Origin: Cercis canadensis
Lineage: Eukaryota; Streptophyta; Magnoliopsida; Fabales; Fabaceae
Reading direction: 5' to 3'
DNA length: 64,000 nucleotides
Assembly: GCA_003255065.1 (NCBI GenBank)
Contig: QAOA01005126.1
Span: forward strand, 772,459 to 836,458
How positions within the stretch are numbered: the first letter of the stretch is position 1; each line of letters begins with the position of its first letter. The notes under the pieces were generated by a model that was not told the DNA's origin, did not search any database, and saw only the letters and a program-made list of their open reading frames with translations. Positions 35,486 through 47,236 of the stretch are shown one piece after another. The position numbers and the translations under genes are program-made.

Positions 35486-37208
35486 TAAAATAATTGACAA
35501 AAAGTAAACAACATAAAGTAATTAACAGAAAGTAAATGACAGAAAGTAATCAATAGAAAATAAATGACATAAAGTAATCGACAGAAATTAAATGACAAAA
35601 ATTAAATGACAGAAAGTAAATGACATAAAATAAATGACACAAAGTAAATATCATAAAGTAAATGACAAAAAGTAATCCGAATTTAACAAAGTAATCAATT
35701 CAAGGAATCAACTAATTCAAGCTAAAATGAAGGGAAAACAAGGGGAAAATGGAACCAAATCACCAAAATTCATATAGGGGACTTGAAATCATCAACTAAC
35801 ATTGACATTTCCCGGCAACGGCGCCAAAATTTGATTGAAATTATCACTAATCCAATTAAATTAAACCAAATCCCCTAAATATAATGCAATAGAGGGCATG
35901 ATTCGGGAAGTCTCTCACAAGAATGCAATGTGTAATTAATAATTTCAAGTTTAAGAGCAGGAGACTTTTGAAACAAGATTATAATAGTAAATTACAAAAT
36001 TAAACAAAGATTAATACAGTTGATTAAATGCGTAACCTAGCTAGACATCCATCAAAAACTGATTTGATTCATCTTAGATTAACATGAGTGATTAAGTCCT
36101 AATGCAGCATTACTAATTGAGTTTAATCACAACTGAAATCTCTAATTATGATCAATTGTTCCTACTGAGTTATCACTCAGGATTCGATTAACTACATTAG
36201 GACTCTAAATTCTAACCATAAATTAAATATTAATCAATCTAAATTCTATTTTTTACTTCAATATTCATATAAATCACAAAGATCTCCATGAATTCATATA
36301 AAGATTCAAAGAAGAAAAAATTGTATTAAGTTTAATCCAATTAAGAACATAATTTTAAAATCAAAACTGAATTTAATCAAGAGTCTAACTTGGTTATAAG
36401 AATTCTACTCCTCCATGGTCATAAAATTCAAGCTCTAATGGAGAAGTGCAGTCATAAATCAAAGAGCTCCAGAATTTTCAAGAGAGAAAACAAAAGCTGC
36501 CTAAAAATTGTCTACCTACAATAATTGAAAACGCTGCCTCCTTTAACCTAATTATAACATCATAAATTTAGTGCACACCCAAAATATCCTTAACCTAGGT
36601 TTAAACCTCTGGACCTCAGCTTTAAATGGGCTCTGGTTTGGGCCTTATTGGGCCTGAATTGAGGGAGTTAAGCCCAATTAGGTCTTAAGAGATCTCTAAA
36701 GGTCTCTGGAGTAATCAGCCGGTTCCGACAGGCAATAAGACCATCAAAAAGACATAATTTGGAGAACCATCCTTCACAACAATTGAAGTCCTACATCTCA
36801 GATTTCCAATGGAATTGGTTTCAAGTCCATAAGACATATACAACCTAAGTTATGGTCCAAACTCTACATGCGGGTCAGATTCCAGTAGCAGCATCTCTAC
36901 TTTGACTTCCGTGTCAAATTTGACCCACTGGACGTCGGAATTGGCCTTGGATATATGAATAAAAGTTATAGACAATTATCTTAGCTTTCCTACAAATTAA
37001 AATTCATAATTTTTAGACATCCAGAACTAAAGATATACCCGAAATACAGAAACAATATCAAAACCTTAATAATGCTGAATAAAACAATTAAACTCAATAT
37101 GAACCCAAACTTATGAAATAAGGTCAATCTCACTCAATTAAGCACTAAAAGAGATTTAAGACACTAAATATGAGAATTAATTACTGTATAGAAAATGTGA
37201 TTATCACA
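35486..37208 (-). mobile_element. Second Athila-type piece, inverted: leader, PBS and LTR only
   Basis: On the minus strand this piece reads LTR (37,208-35,836), PBS (35,826-35,810, TGGCGCCGTTGCCGGGA), leader and the 14-bp minisatellite (35,680-35,486). It is the mirror of 30,309-32,640 at about 80% identity by eye, so the two are separate old copies meeting head to head. No coding part remains. Confidence 0.75.
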
Positions 37209-40146
37209 TGTTTTCTTTAAATTTGAGTTTAGGGCCTTTTGACACATTTGATTTGTTTTAAATACTTTTTTGACATAAAAATTATAATTTTTTAGGCTTT
37301 TAGTGATTTTGGATCAAATTTCATGTTTTGGGTTTGGTTCGTCATGCTAAAACCCTAGTTATGGGGCTTTTGGGCCCATCTAATTTTTGTTTTTTTTAAT
37401 ATTTTCTGTCCAAATAAATTATATATGTTTGTTGAACTATTTAATTTGTTTGGGATTTAATTTCGAACCAATTGAACTAACTTAGGTCCAAGGTTGAGCT
37501 CATTTTGACCTAATTCGGCCCAATTGACCCATTAGGATTTTGTGATTTTTATTTTTAATTAAATAAATTTTTTAAAAATTTGAAAAGATGTAAATTAGGG
37601 TTTAAAGAATTTTTTCAAGCATAAGTGAAAAGATTTAGTCTCAAGGAAGCTTCATGAAAATTGTTTGTGCAATATAATTTTGGTAAAATTGTTAATTAGG
37701 ACTTCTTAACCTTATTTTTGCATGAAAAAAATATAAATTAAAGGGGTTGACGTGTGCAATTCGGTTATGGTATTTTGGGAAAAAAGTTATTGAATTTTTC
37801 ACATGTCAAAGTTAAAGGAAAGTGGGAGGAAAGTACAAAAATGGTATAAAATGACTAAATTACCCTCAACTTGTTATCCAAGTTGAGATGGCTGATTGCA
37901 TAAGAAAAAAAAAAAGGAGTAAGCCTCACATAAAATAATATATTCTCAAGGTTAAAACAAGGATGAAGAGAGAGAACTTGAAAAAATAGATCAAATAGAT
38001 AAAAATTGAGAGTTCTTGATGTTCTTGATATTCTCGGAGAGAAAAACAAGAAACCAAGAGTGGATTGAGCTTCTTAGAGTTAGGTTCTACACCTTTAAGC
38101 AAGGAATATGAGTTTTCTTGAAGAACACTAGGTAACATTCACTATTCTCTTGATTTTTTATCATTCTCTTATGAGTTTTTGTTTGAATCCATGTAAAATG
38201 TATGTTTCTTTTTGTTTCCCTTTTGAATGCCTTTATTTCATTTTAATTGCATGAGTTTCATTTTGATTTTTGTTGTTTTTCTCTTCTCTTGAATATCCTT
38301 TTGATATTTTGGTTTAGGGAGATTTTGTTTAGTTTTTATTTTAATTATGGTTGAGTACTTAATTTATTGTTGTTTTACTTGTTTTTAGCATATGGCATGA
38401 TTTTGTTTAGGGTTGGTCTTTTTGTAACATGGTATTAGTTGATGGTATTGTAGATTTTACATGTTTGTTGCCCTATTATTATTTTGGTATTATTTATCAT
38501 GTATTGTTGGAGTGAACATGCTTCTTGTGAATTTCTTTTTGATTTTTTTTTTTTGCTTTTGTTTTTTGGAATATGTTTTAAGGTTTTTGATTAAAAATCA
38601 AAATAATGCTTAACCTTTTTTGAAAGCTTTGTGTTTTGGTCTTAATCTCTTGACTTTTATCATGTTTAAAATCAAATTGGTCAATTGAAATAGTAATTAT
38701 CAAATTTGGTTTCTAAATAGTCATTTTCGGACTTGTCAGTCCAACACTGGCAGTGGTCAGTCTTTTGACCATAACTTTAGTTTTACAACTCCAAATGAAA
38801 TGGTTCTTATCTTGTTAGAACCCTAAGATGCATATATTGCATGTATATAAATTTCATATTTTCTTCATGTCTCATTTGCTCCTAGTTTTAATTTGAAAAT
38901 GGTTGTTTTAATTGTACTATGAAATTCTTAGTTGATTTTGGCAGAGTTCTGTTTTTTGGCCATAATTTGAGTTAGGGAGCTTATTTTTGTATGATTTTTG
39001 ATTATTTAGAACCATAAGACATTTTCTATGTCATGTTAAATTTTGGGGTCAAATTGCTTTGATATAAATTCTCATATTTCTTTACAAATTTCTCTTGTAT
39101 TATATTTTGTTTTCTATCTTTGCTGTTCTATTTTTTTTTTTTTTTTATTCTGTCTTGTGTTTACTTGTTCTTATTTCTTCCTTTTTAGAACATTTGCATG
39201 CTAATTAAGAATGTATATTGATTGTCATGTTTAACTTTATGTTATTGTCTTACTTTGCATGTCATTTTTATAGTTTTATTTTGACTCTTAATGAATGCTA
39301 CATGTGTTTTAATATTGTATGTCTTTTCACCATAAGTTGACATGTTTCTTATTTTATCTTATCATTTATTGTGATGTGTTGTGACTGCTAAATTACCTAT
39401 GTATATGTGACATTTAATTTCTTATTTTGAACTAACTAATTCGTGTTTCATGTGAGAGGGAGTCACAATCATTGTGTCATTAGCAAAACCTTGAGGCAAT
39501 TCAGAGGCTCGGAGAGTTTTTATTTATTTTGATTGCATTTGTCAATTATGTCCCCGTCTCCTATTGGACAATGACAAATATTATAATACTTAAACTCATA
39601 CATTTGCATGGTATTTAGGAATGTGATTGTTCGTTTAGTATCTATAGACCCCTTATCTATTATGGAGGGATAGGGCGATCCATCTGCATATCAAGTGGCC
39701 CACCCTATCGTTCTTAGGTAAGGATAAGCATCACCCAAGAGGGTGCCATATGCGAGAAATGAGTAAAAGGATTTAGAGCACGTTAGTTCTATGCATTTCA
39801 TGTTTAAATTTATTGTTAGTATTCTTATTCACTTGTATAGTTTATTATTTGAGGGACGAATAAAGTACATTTTTTGCCATTTTACGATTTGTACCACTAA
39901 TTTTGGGTAACCGTCTTTTATACGGGTGTTGTGGGGTGCCTAACACCTTCCCTATACAAAAATTGACTCCTGAACTCTCTTTGGTTCGCAGACCAATTTT
40001 TTATTTAATTAAAAAGAGATTTTTTTAATTGTTATCTATTTTCTTAGTATAATTAGTGGCAACTATAAGTTTTCTTTTCAGAAAGTTAATCTTTTTTTTT
40101 TAAGTCCGTCATTTACGTCGTAGCAACATTTGGGTACGTTGTGACA
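37209..40146 (+). repeat. Tat-type LTR of a second subfamily, apparently solo
   Basis: About 2.9 kb from TGTTTTCTTTAAATTTGAG to ...TACGTTGTGACA. The end, and the block near 39,900-39,960 (GTAACCGTCTTTTATACGG, then CACCTTCCCTATAC), match the minus-strand Tat LTR near 7,950-8,010. A TATA-like TATAAAATGAC lies at about 37,846. No PBS follows, so it is a solo LTR or a 3' LTR remnant. The left edge is less certain than the right. Confidence 0.65.
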
Positions 40147-41257
40147 ATAAATATTTAACTATATTGTAATTTAATATTATCAAATCATATGGCAATTATA
40201 CACTCATGAGGTGCTAGCTCAGTTACCAACTTATCGTGTTGCCAGGATAGCGATTAGGGCTGCTCGAGTCACCTTCATATGTTATTACATTATCAAGTTC
40301 TATTATCCAAATTGAGTACTTCAGCAGTTTGGGGGGCGACAACACGTTCCTTAGGCAATATACTAGATACCAACCTACACATAGTAAGCCTCATGGGGAA
40401 ACAACTCACAAATTAGGAATAATTCCATGTTAGTACATCGACGTTTGGGATAATCGTAGCAACCAATGTTCATTTCTTGAGTTGTCTGATATCCTTACTG
40501 ATATTAAGTACATGTACTGGTATCGACGCATCACTAGTAAGTGGATGAATGTATAGAACGCTCTTGCGAAGTATCAACTAATGGTTCTATTTAATTTCAT
40601 GTGTTTCATTAATATTTTATATTAAAATAATCATATGTGTTAATTATTTCAAAGCAAGTAAACATTCAAGATTAGTAGTCTCCACTATTCCAGCATGAGC
40701 CACCCCCGCAATAGGCGCCTCGACCATCCTACTTGCCTCTATCATTCCAAGGGCAATTTTTGCGGCCTCAATTGACACAGGATGAATGGAGCACTTTTTA
40801 GGGCAAGCTTACACAAGTTTTTACCCGGTGACGGATATTGTAGCCAACATCATGAGAGAACAGCTATGGCACTGGCCACATATGCACCTATGGCACTGGG
40901 TCCCAATGTAACAGGAGACCTTGGTACAGAAAGAGCGAGGTCATCACGTTTTCTAAGTCTAGACAACATTCCCATCCACGTGATAATGGGGCCAGTTACT
41001 CGGCACCTGTTCAATAGCCGACACACGTCGCTTAAGATCATGGGTCATGGATATGATGGCTAATGCTTATATGGGAGGAGTTGTTTGGCCCCATGTAACA
41101 TATTTGACGTTCATAGCAATGCCTCCCATCAGGACTTGGTGTCGACCTCGACTTGGGAGTAGGGTTGTCGCATAGACCATTTTCAAACCTGTTGGTCGAT
41201 TCTATGATAACCCCACAGCCAGGTACTCGTGTTGATTATACGAACCAGTGTGATAAT
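40147..41257 (+). pseudogene. Plant-mobile-domain (PMD) gene fossil of the MULE
   Basis: Plus-strand text reads WQLYTHEVLAQLPTYRVARI, then RAARVTFICYYIIKFYYPN and VLQQFGGRQHVP. Further on comes YMYWYRRITSKWMN. These match the C-terminal half of the plant mobile domain found in MULE second ORFs and in host MAIN/MAIL-type proteins. Many stops interrupt it. A further frame (40,782-41,063) and low-complexity text to 41,250 correspond to the C-terminal tail. The N-terminal half is missing or was separated by the Tat-type LTRs on the left. Its direction, converging on the transposase from the other side, fits the mudrA/mudrB layout. Confidence 0.65.
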
Positions 41258-41845
41258 TGTGAATACCGTATTTTGTTCGGGTACTTTTCGTGACATAAAA
41301 TAAAAAGAGCAAAAAAAGAGAATGAAAAACAAAAATAAAATTTGAGATATTGCATTTGTGAAATTTAGAGGTTTTGTATATTGTGAATTTGCTAAAATTG
41401 TGCATAAAAAAAAATTAAAAACATGTAAGTTCTTAATTTTTTGTTTATTTCTTTCTATATATTATTTGGACTTTTATAATAAAATATATACTAGCCTCAT
41501 TATCTTTAGCCTAATTCAATTTTTTTAAATCCAACTCAAATCTCTCATTTAGCCCACTTGACACATTCTTTTTATTGTTTAAATTTTTGTAAATGAATGA
41601 TTAAAATAAAAAAAAAATAAAAAAGTTTTTTCTTTCTATACTAGATCCAAGAGGGCCAATGAAAAAAGAAAGAATTTATTTTTCTCATTTTTTATTGGTC
41701 TAAGTTTGTGTATTTTATCTCCATTAACTAAATAAGTAAATAGAAAAAAAAAAAGAAAAGCAAATTAAAGCAAAAAAAAGTTTGGGTGGTTAACAAAAAA
41801 CAAACATAATGAGAAAATAACAAGAGGAGATCAGCAAAGGAAGAG

Positions 41846-41905
<60 letters not shown>

Positions 41906-42450
41906 GGAAAAGGGAAGAAGAGAGAAAGAGAAAATGAGATGCTTGGGAGAAATGAAAGGAACCAAAGAGAGAAGAAGATTTGAATCTCCTTCAAATTCAT
42001 TCTACAAGGGTAATTTATACTTTAATTCTTCTATCTTTACTGTTAGATTTTTTATTCATGGTGATTAATTTGTCTATTTGTTGTTATATGTGAATGATTA
42101 TGTTGAATTTCTGAATCACAGTGTAATTTGATAGAGTCTGATATTGATTCATATGGTTCTAAGGTATCTATGGTGTTGGATTCCTAAATTTAAGTTCAAT
42201 TTTCTAATGTTGATATAGAAATAATTTTAATTTTGAGATTTTGAGTTATTTCTTTGATTGATCATACTTAGTTTGGTTGTGAATTGTGTATTTTTGGGTC
42301 TATTAATATTCTTTGGTAACCCTCGATTTTTATTTTCTAGGTAGAGCTACATAACTTCGATTTGAGTGATTCTTATTTTTTAAAACCAATAGACGTTTTC
42401 CTTTTGTGTGTAAATATTTCATGGCCAAATCCCTTTCCATAAGTTTCATG
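41258..42450 (+). repeat. Truncated Tat-type LTR, plus orientation
   Basis: Starts TGTGAATACCGTATTTTGTT, matching the starts at 24,173 and 10,511. It contains a poly-A tract (41,849-41,898), a purine-rich leader, 'CTACAAGGGTAATTTATAC' and one subrepeat (about 42,343). The 3' half is absent. It lies between the PMD and transposase fossils of the MULE. 42,450-42,770 is unassigned repeat-like DNA with no gene. Confidence 0.65.
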
Positions 42451-44688
42451 CTCCAGGGGCCGCGACTCTAGGTTTTGAGTGCCGCAACCCTTGAATTCTG
42501 TCCCAAAAACTTCTCAATTCTTCAATTCTTCATTCTAACCTATGAAACCTACAATTTAACATAAAAGATCACATTAGATGATGATTAATCTCAATAAACA
42601 ATCAAATACTTAAGTAAAGGATATCTAAAAAGTGGATATAAAAGCCACTCAACAATTAACATAACACTTAGTCATTAAATTCATCTGAATTCAGCAAAAG
42701 TTTTATGAAAAAGTTAAATTATATATTGCAATGACATAGAAATAAATTCATGATTGATCTTCCCTTTTGTTATACCTCCACCTATTATAGCCTTCAATGC
42801 AACAAAGGTTGCATCTACTCGTAGTGCCTCGAGAATCACGTCAGTCTATCTTATTTCGTATGCGAGTAAAATGAGGACAACCTTTTTTCCTCAGCATTAT
42901 AGGATTGAACACAATCTTCAATCAATCATTTTGAGGCCAATATTCTTGTCCTACAATTGGGTTAACCTTTCTATGATAAGCATATACTAAAGATTAGATA
43001 GAGTAAACATGATCAACATAAGTCTACTCATTTAAAGCAATAGCTACGCTTGCAACCATGGTGTGAGAGCATGGTATATGGAGGGCTTGAAACTCTCTGT
43101 AAGCCTATTTTCTCTCACCGAGATTTAAAGCAAATTTTTGCCCACATTTTTCAATGAATATGTCATATCTCTGTCAATTTCAAAAGATCTTGTATCCCCG
43201 TAAAAGGAAATTGGCTTGTGTGATGATGTTTTCTTTGCATTTATTTGTATTTTGTTTATAACATCACTGCTTCAACATTGCCCACTGCTCATTTATGCCC
43301 AAATCGTTTCTCTTCTGTTAAAAAATATTTCATTCATCCTATAATATATTGTCTGGATAAAGAATGTAATGGACAAGTTGTTAACTCATTTCAAAGTATT
43401 ATTTATTGACTTTAACTAAGTTTCTTATTATTTGCCTATAACATCTCCCCTCAGTGTTTCCATATAACATTCAGTTTGCTATGTCAAAAGAAATTGTGAG
43501 CTTATGGTAGACGACATCTCAATCGTTCATCATTGATGAGAGACAATATACTAACATGACAATCTGAGATCAATGCCAGATTTTGAGTGTCTCGTGCAAC
43601 ATGTTTACAGAGTAACCTCAGAAATCATATCCATGTAAGTTTGAGTTTTCTCTCAATGATGATGTATGCAAGTGGCAAGGGTTGACGATTACCATCTTGC
43701 GTCGTGGTGATCAACAATGTGTCATGATACTTCCCATATAAGAATGTCTCATTTATCTGATTAATTGGCTTATAGAAAAGTAGAGTATTTACGCATGCCT
43801 TGAAAGTTTAGAAGACATGCTTAAACATCTTAGTCTCATCTTCAATGCGACTCCCAATGCAATAACCATCAAGACACCATTCCACCACAATTTCAGGTGT
43901 AGAGGCTTTCATTGCAACCATCTATCTAGGTAATTGATTATAACTATCTTTTCAACTATCAATCACTTTTTGGAATTACCTTTTGCTGTATGCATCATGT
44001 TTTCTTATAAGATATTTTATAAAAGAAATCATTTCTTATCCTTTCCTATATGGAAACATCTGATTTCTCACAATCCATCCCATAAATGATGGATGCAATC
44101 ACATTATTATCTGACTTATTATGATCTTTCATTAGAGTAGGAGATGTGTGAGTATGGGCACTATTGTACTTTCTGATTTTCCATAATTTGCTCTTGGTCC
44201 TCAAGTAAGCTCTAAGTCGCCAATTGCACATGTTACTATGATTCGAACAAATCAGGTTCTATACTTTATGGTCTAACTGCTTCACTATAAATATATGATG
44301 CATGTGCAGTGAGTATTGTTTAACAATAAGTTGCAGCGCATCTTTTGTTAGAAATATTTGGCCAACATACAACATTTTGTTGGCCCCATGGTTCTCCTAA
44401 CTTTAAGTTTTAATAATAATAAATACCCTTGCTTATAATTAACCCTAATGTATTTGTTCAAGTGTTTATCTTAAGTGAATAGGTTAGGTAATAAACTTAG
44501 GTCTAAAACACAACCGGTTTCCTAGTTCAAAGAAATAGCTTGAAGTTCATGAGCTGGATGTTTGTGTTGTTTTTAAAGCCTCAAACTTTGTGGACTAACC
44601 AAGGCTGAAGCCTAATTCGTCTGGACCAATTACTGGACCTCAGAGACATTGAAAGGAAACACATATGAGGAATTTAAATCAGAAAAGA

Positions 44689-46037
44689 ATTAGTAATTGC
44701 CAAGTCTACAATATCAATGCCACAAAATGGGTACCAGTGCAAAGGCCACTTAATCACTATTCAATCATCCACTTGGCCTAATAAATGGTTGTGATGGTCT
44801 GATGGGCAACTTGGGCATCAGGTCTTTCTAATAATAACATAGTACCTTAATATTTTTGTTAAATTATAGTTTGACCCCTTTTTTTTAGGTCATTGAATTG
44901 GGTTTGGTGAACATGGACCGGTCCCTAATAAAAAATGGGTACTAGGCTTAGCCCAAGAGTTTGTTGGAAATTCTTCAAGCCACAACGAGGAAGAGGAGAA
45001 AAATTTGACTTTTTTTAGAACTTGGGAAGGCCATTATATCTGCTTTTGAACCATCGTACCCTTTCTTCTTCAACACCTCTGGCGCCACATAAGCCGGCGA
45101 TCCACACAGCGTAACGAGCATTCCATTGAATCGGCGCTGCTTCTGCAACGCGGATAAACTAAAGTCTGAAACTTTAAGATCTTCATTCTCATCCAACAGC
45201 AAATTCTCCGGCTTTAAGTCACGGTGGATGACTCCGCGACTATGGCAGAAGTCGACAGCACTGATCAGTTGCTGGAAATATTTTCTAGCAGTATCTTCCT
45301 TCATCTTCCCTTTTGCAACTTTGGAGAACAATTCCCCACCTTTAACATATTCCATCACCAAAAAGATCTTACCTTTGGTGACCATGACTTCTTTCAGCTC
45401 AACAATATATGGATGTCGGACCAAGCGCATCAAAGAGACTTCACGCTTGATTTGTTTCACTAGCCTCTCTTTCTTTAACTTCTTCTTGATTACCTTAATT
45501 GTTACGCTTTCATTGGTGACGAGATTTCTGCCGTAGTAGACCTTTGCGAAATTGCCCTGTCCTAGTTGTCTCCCCATCTTGTACTTGTTGAAGAGGATGT
45601 TCCTCCTGGGACTGGTGATGTCATTCTGCTGCAGAGAAATAAAACTGCAACGAAACATCTTTTTCTTCCAATAAGAATTTTATTCAAGAGTAGGATTGAT
45701 TTCACGAATACGGTTTTCAGTGAAACATACCAAAGCTAGCGATGAGGCAAGAAGTTGCGACCACAGCAGGAAGTGAAGTGAAGTGAAGAGAAGAAGAAGA
45801 AGAAGAAGAAAGGGGCGTGGGAATGATGATGGGGAAGAGAAAAACGTATATTTTTAGTTGGTGGGGAATAAATGTAAATACATAAATTTGTTTGGGTCAA
45901 AATATAATTAACCATTTATAGTTAATATTAAGTCATCAAATCTGAAACATACATATGACTTAATCTCAGTCATCTATTGCCGTTTGCACTAGTGCCCATT
46001 TTGTGGCATTGGTATTGTAGACTCAGCCATTAGTAAT
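44689..46037. mobile_element. Inverted-repeat (Pack-MULE-like) element carrying a CIPK gene fragment
   Basis: Terminal inverted repeats of at least 60 bp begin ATTAGTAATTGCCAAGTCTA on the left and ATTACTAATGGCTGAGTCTA on the opposite strand at the right, and share AATGCCACAAAATGGG further in. Weaker similarity extends to about 180 bp. Flanking 9-mers CAGAAAAGA (44,680-44,688) and AAGAAAGGA (46,038-46,046) agree at 7 of 9, suggesting an old 9-bp Mutator-type duplication. Length is 1,349 bp. The interior holds the kinase fragment and no transposase. Confidence 0.65.
44975..45658 (-). pseudogene. Truncated CBL-interacting protein kinase (CIPK5/25-like) fragment
   Basis: An open 227-codon frame covers the N-terminal two thirds of a CIPK/SnRK3 kinase domain. 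It shows the Gly loop [10 protein letters not shown], the Lys in VTIKVIKK, the [13 protein letters not shown] catalytic loop, the activation-loop end [21 protein letters not shown], and stops matching after KADI. The DFG motif reads DFS ([10 protein letters not shown]), which would impair Mg2+ binding. The rest of the kinase lobe, the NAF/FISL motif that binds CBL calcium sensors, and the PPI motif are absent (family length is usually 430-460 residues). The last 19 residues are unrelated. Wording such as [43 protein letters not shown] resembles the CIPK5/CIPK25 group. It sits inside an inverted-repeat element, so it is best read as a captured gene fragment. The uninterrupted frame leaves open a short transcript. 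Confidence 0.85.
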
Positions 46038-47236
46038 AAGAAAGGAAACAAGTGTTATATGAGGAAATTATTTGAAAGGATAGATTATTTCTCAATCAGA
46101 TATATGATCTCAAATCAGATCATTAAGGACTCAAATCAGGCAAGCAAAAGCCCAGCCCATTGGCAATGGTCATCTTCAACATTCTGTTATAAAATTTGAA
46201 GATCATATGTCTAGAAAAGTAAAGAAGAGAATCAATTAAATTTGTCAAAGAAAAGGCTCTGTGTGTGAAGTTAATTATATGTCTCTTCTATCAATTCTGT
46301 ACTATTTATGTGTAAAACCTTTGAGAGAGTTGTATATCATTGGATGTCATACAAATCTGGGAATTTGTAACATATTTCATTGGGAAATCTGGGGAGTGAC
46401 TTCTGTCTTTGTTTGATAGAAAAAAAGAATTTTTAGTGAGCTCTATAAAGAAACTAAAGAGAGAAGTTTTCTGGTTAAGCTTGTTATAAAAACCAGTGTT
46501 GTAAACAAAGCTTGGACAAATAACCTTGATAGTTGAACCCCAACCTTGGGAGAGTAGACATAGCTCTGTTATTGGCCGAACCACTCTAAAAATTTTGGGC
46601 TAAATCTCTTTACCATTCCCTCTCTTATTCAGTTGCTATATGTTTTTAAATTTGATGCATAACTAGCTCAGCTATTCTGATCTTGTTAAACATATTATTT
46701 CTTTCCTTATAAAGTGTTATATATATATATATATATGCAAGAATTTACCTTTTCGATCTAAATGGACATCTAGTTCATGTTCTGAGTTTTCATATTCCGA
46801 TAAATATTTGTCAAATTATTTCTGGGTTTTATAATAACCAACTCTGCAACGAGTTTTGAATATAAATTGGTTATTCCAGAAATTATTTTAATTTGTAATT
46901 TCACATTATAATTGTTTTTATTTCCTATTCACCCCATCTAGGAGCATACCTACACTCTCACTTTTGGCTTCTTTGCCACTCTCTATTGGCTACTCCTTCG
47001 ACATCATCAGTTATTTGTAAATCATCCCAATTAACGTATGAATAATGACCTAATGGAACACTATATTGCAATGATTGTGTATTTTATAATGTGCTAGAAC
47101 TAGTTCCATCACTAAAGGCAGCATCAACATTCAAATTCAATAACTACTCACCATTAGAGTTACTACTCCCTTCATCTTCATTTTCATTCCAATCTTAAGC
47201 ATCATAACTTGTATCAATCAATGGATCAATAAGAAA

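Larger units (their letters stand above)
44378..46960 (+). repeat. Copia (SIRE-type) solo LTR interrupted by a CIPK-carrying element
   Basis: Starts TGTTGGCCCCATGGTTCTCC and ends after the CTATTCACCCCATCTAGG block (46,926-46,943) at ...CTACACTCTCA. Flanking pentamers are CATTT (44,373-44,377) and CTTTT (46,961-46,965), 4 of 5 identical. Removing the nested 1,349-bp element leaves about 1.23 kb, the size of the Copia LTRs at 56,057 and 61,985. The 'GGCCGAACCACT' block (46,574-46,585) is typical of SIRE-type LTRs. MULE transposase text is readable on both sides. Confidence 0.75.

Noticed and set aside
24173-40146. A single 16-kb Tat element bounded by the LTRs at 24,173 and 40,146
   Set aside because: The two LTR pieces start differently, no PBS or coding part of a Tat element lies between them, and flanking pentamers (GTGCT and ATAAA) do not match.
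44975-45658. Functional CIPK gene
   Set aside because: DFG reads DFS, the second half of the kinase and the NAF motif are missing, and the frame lies inside an inverted-repeat element.
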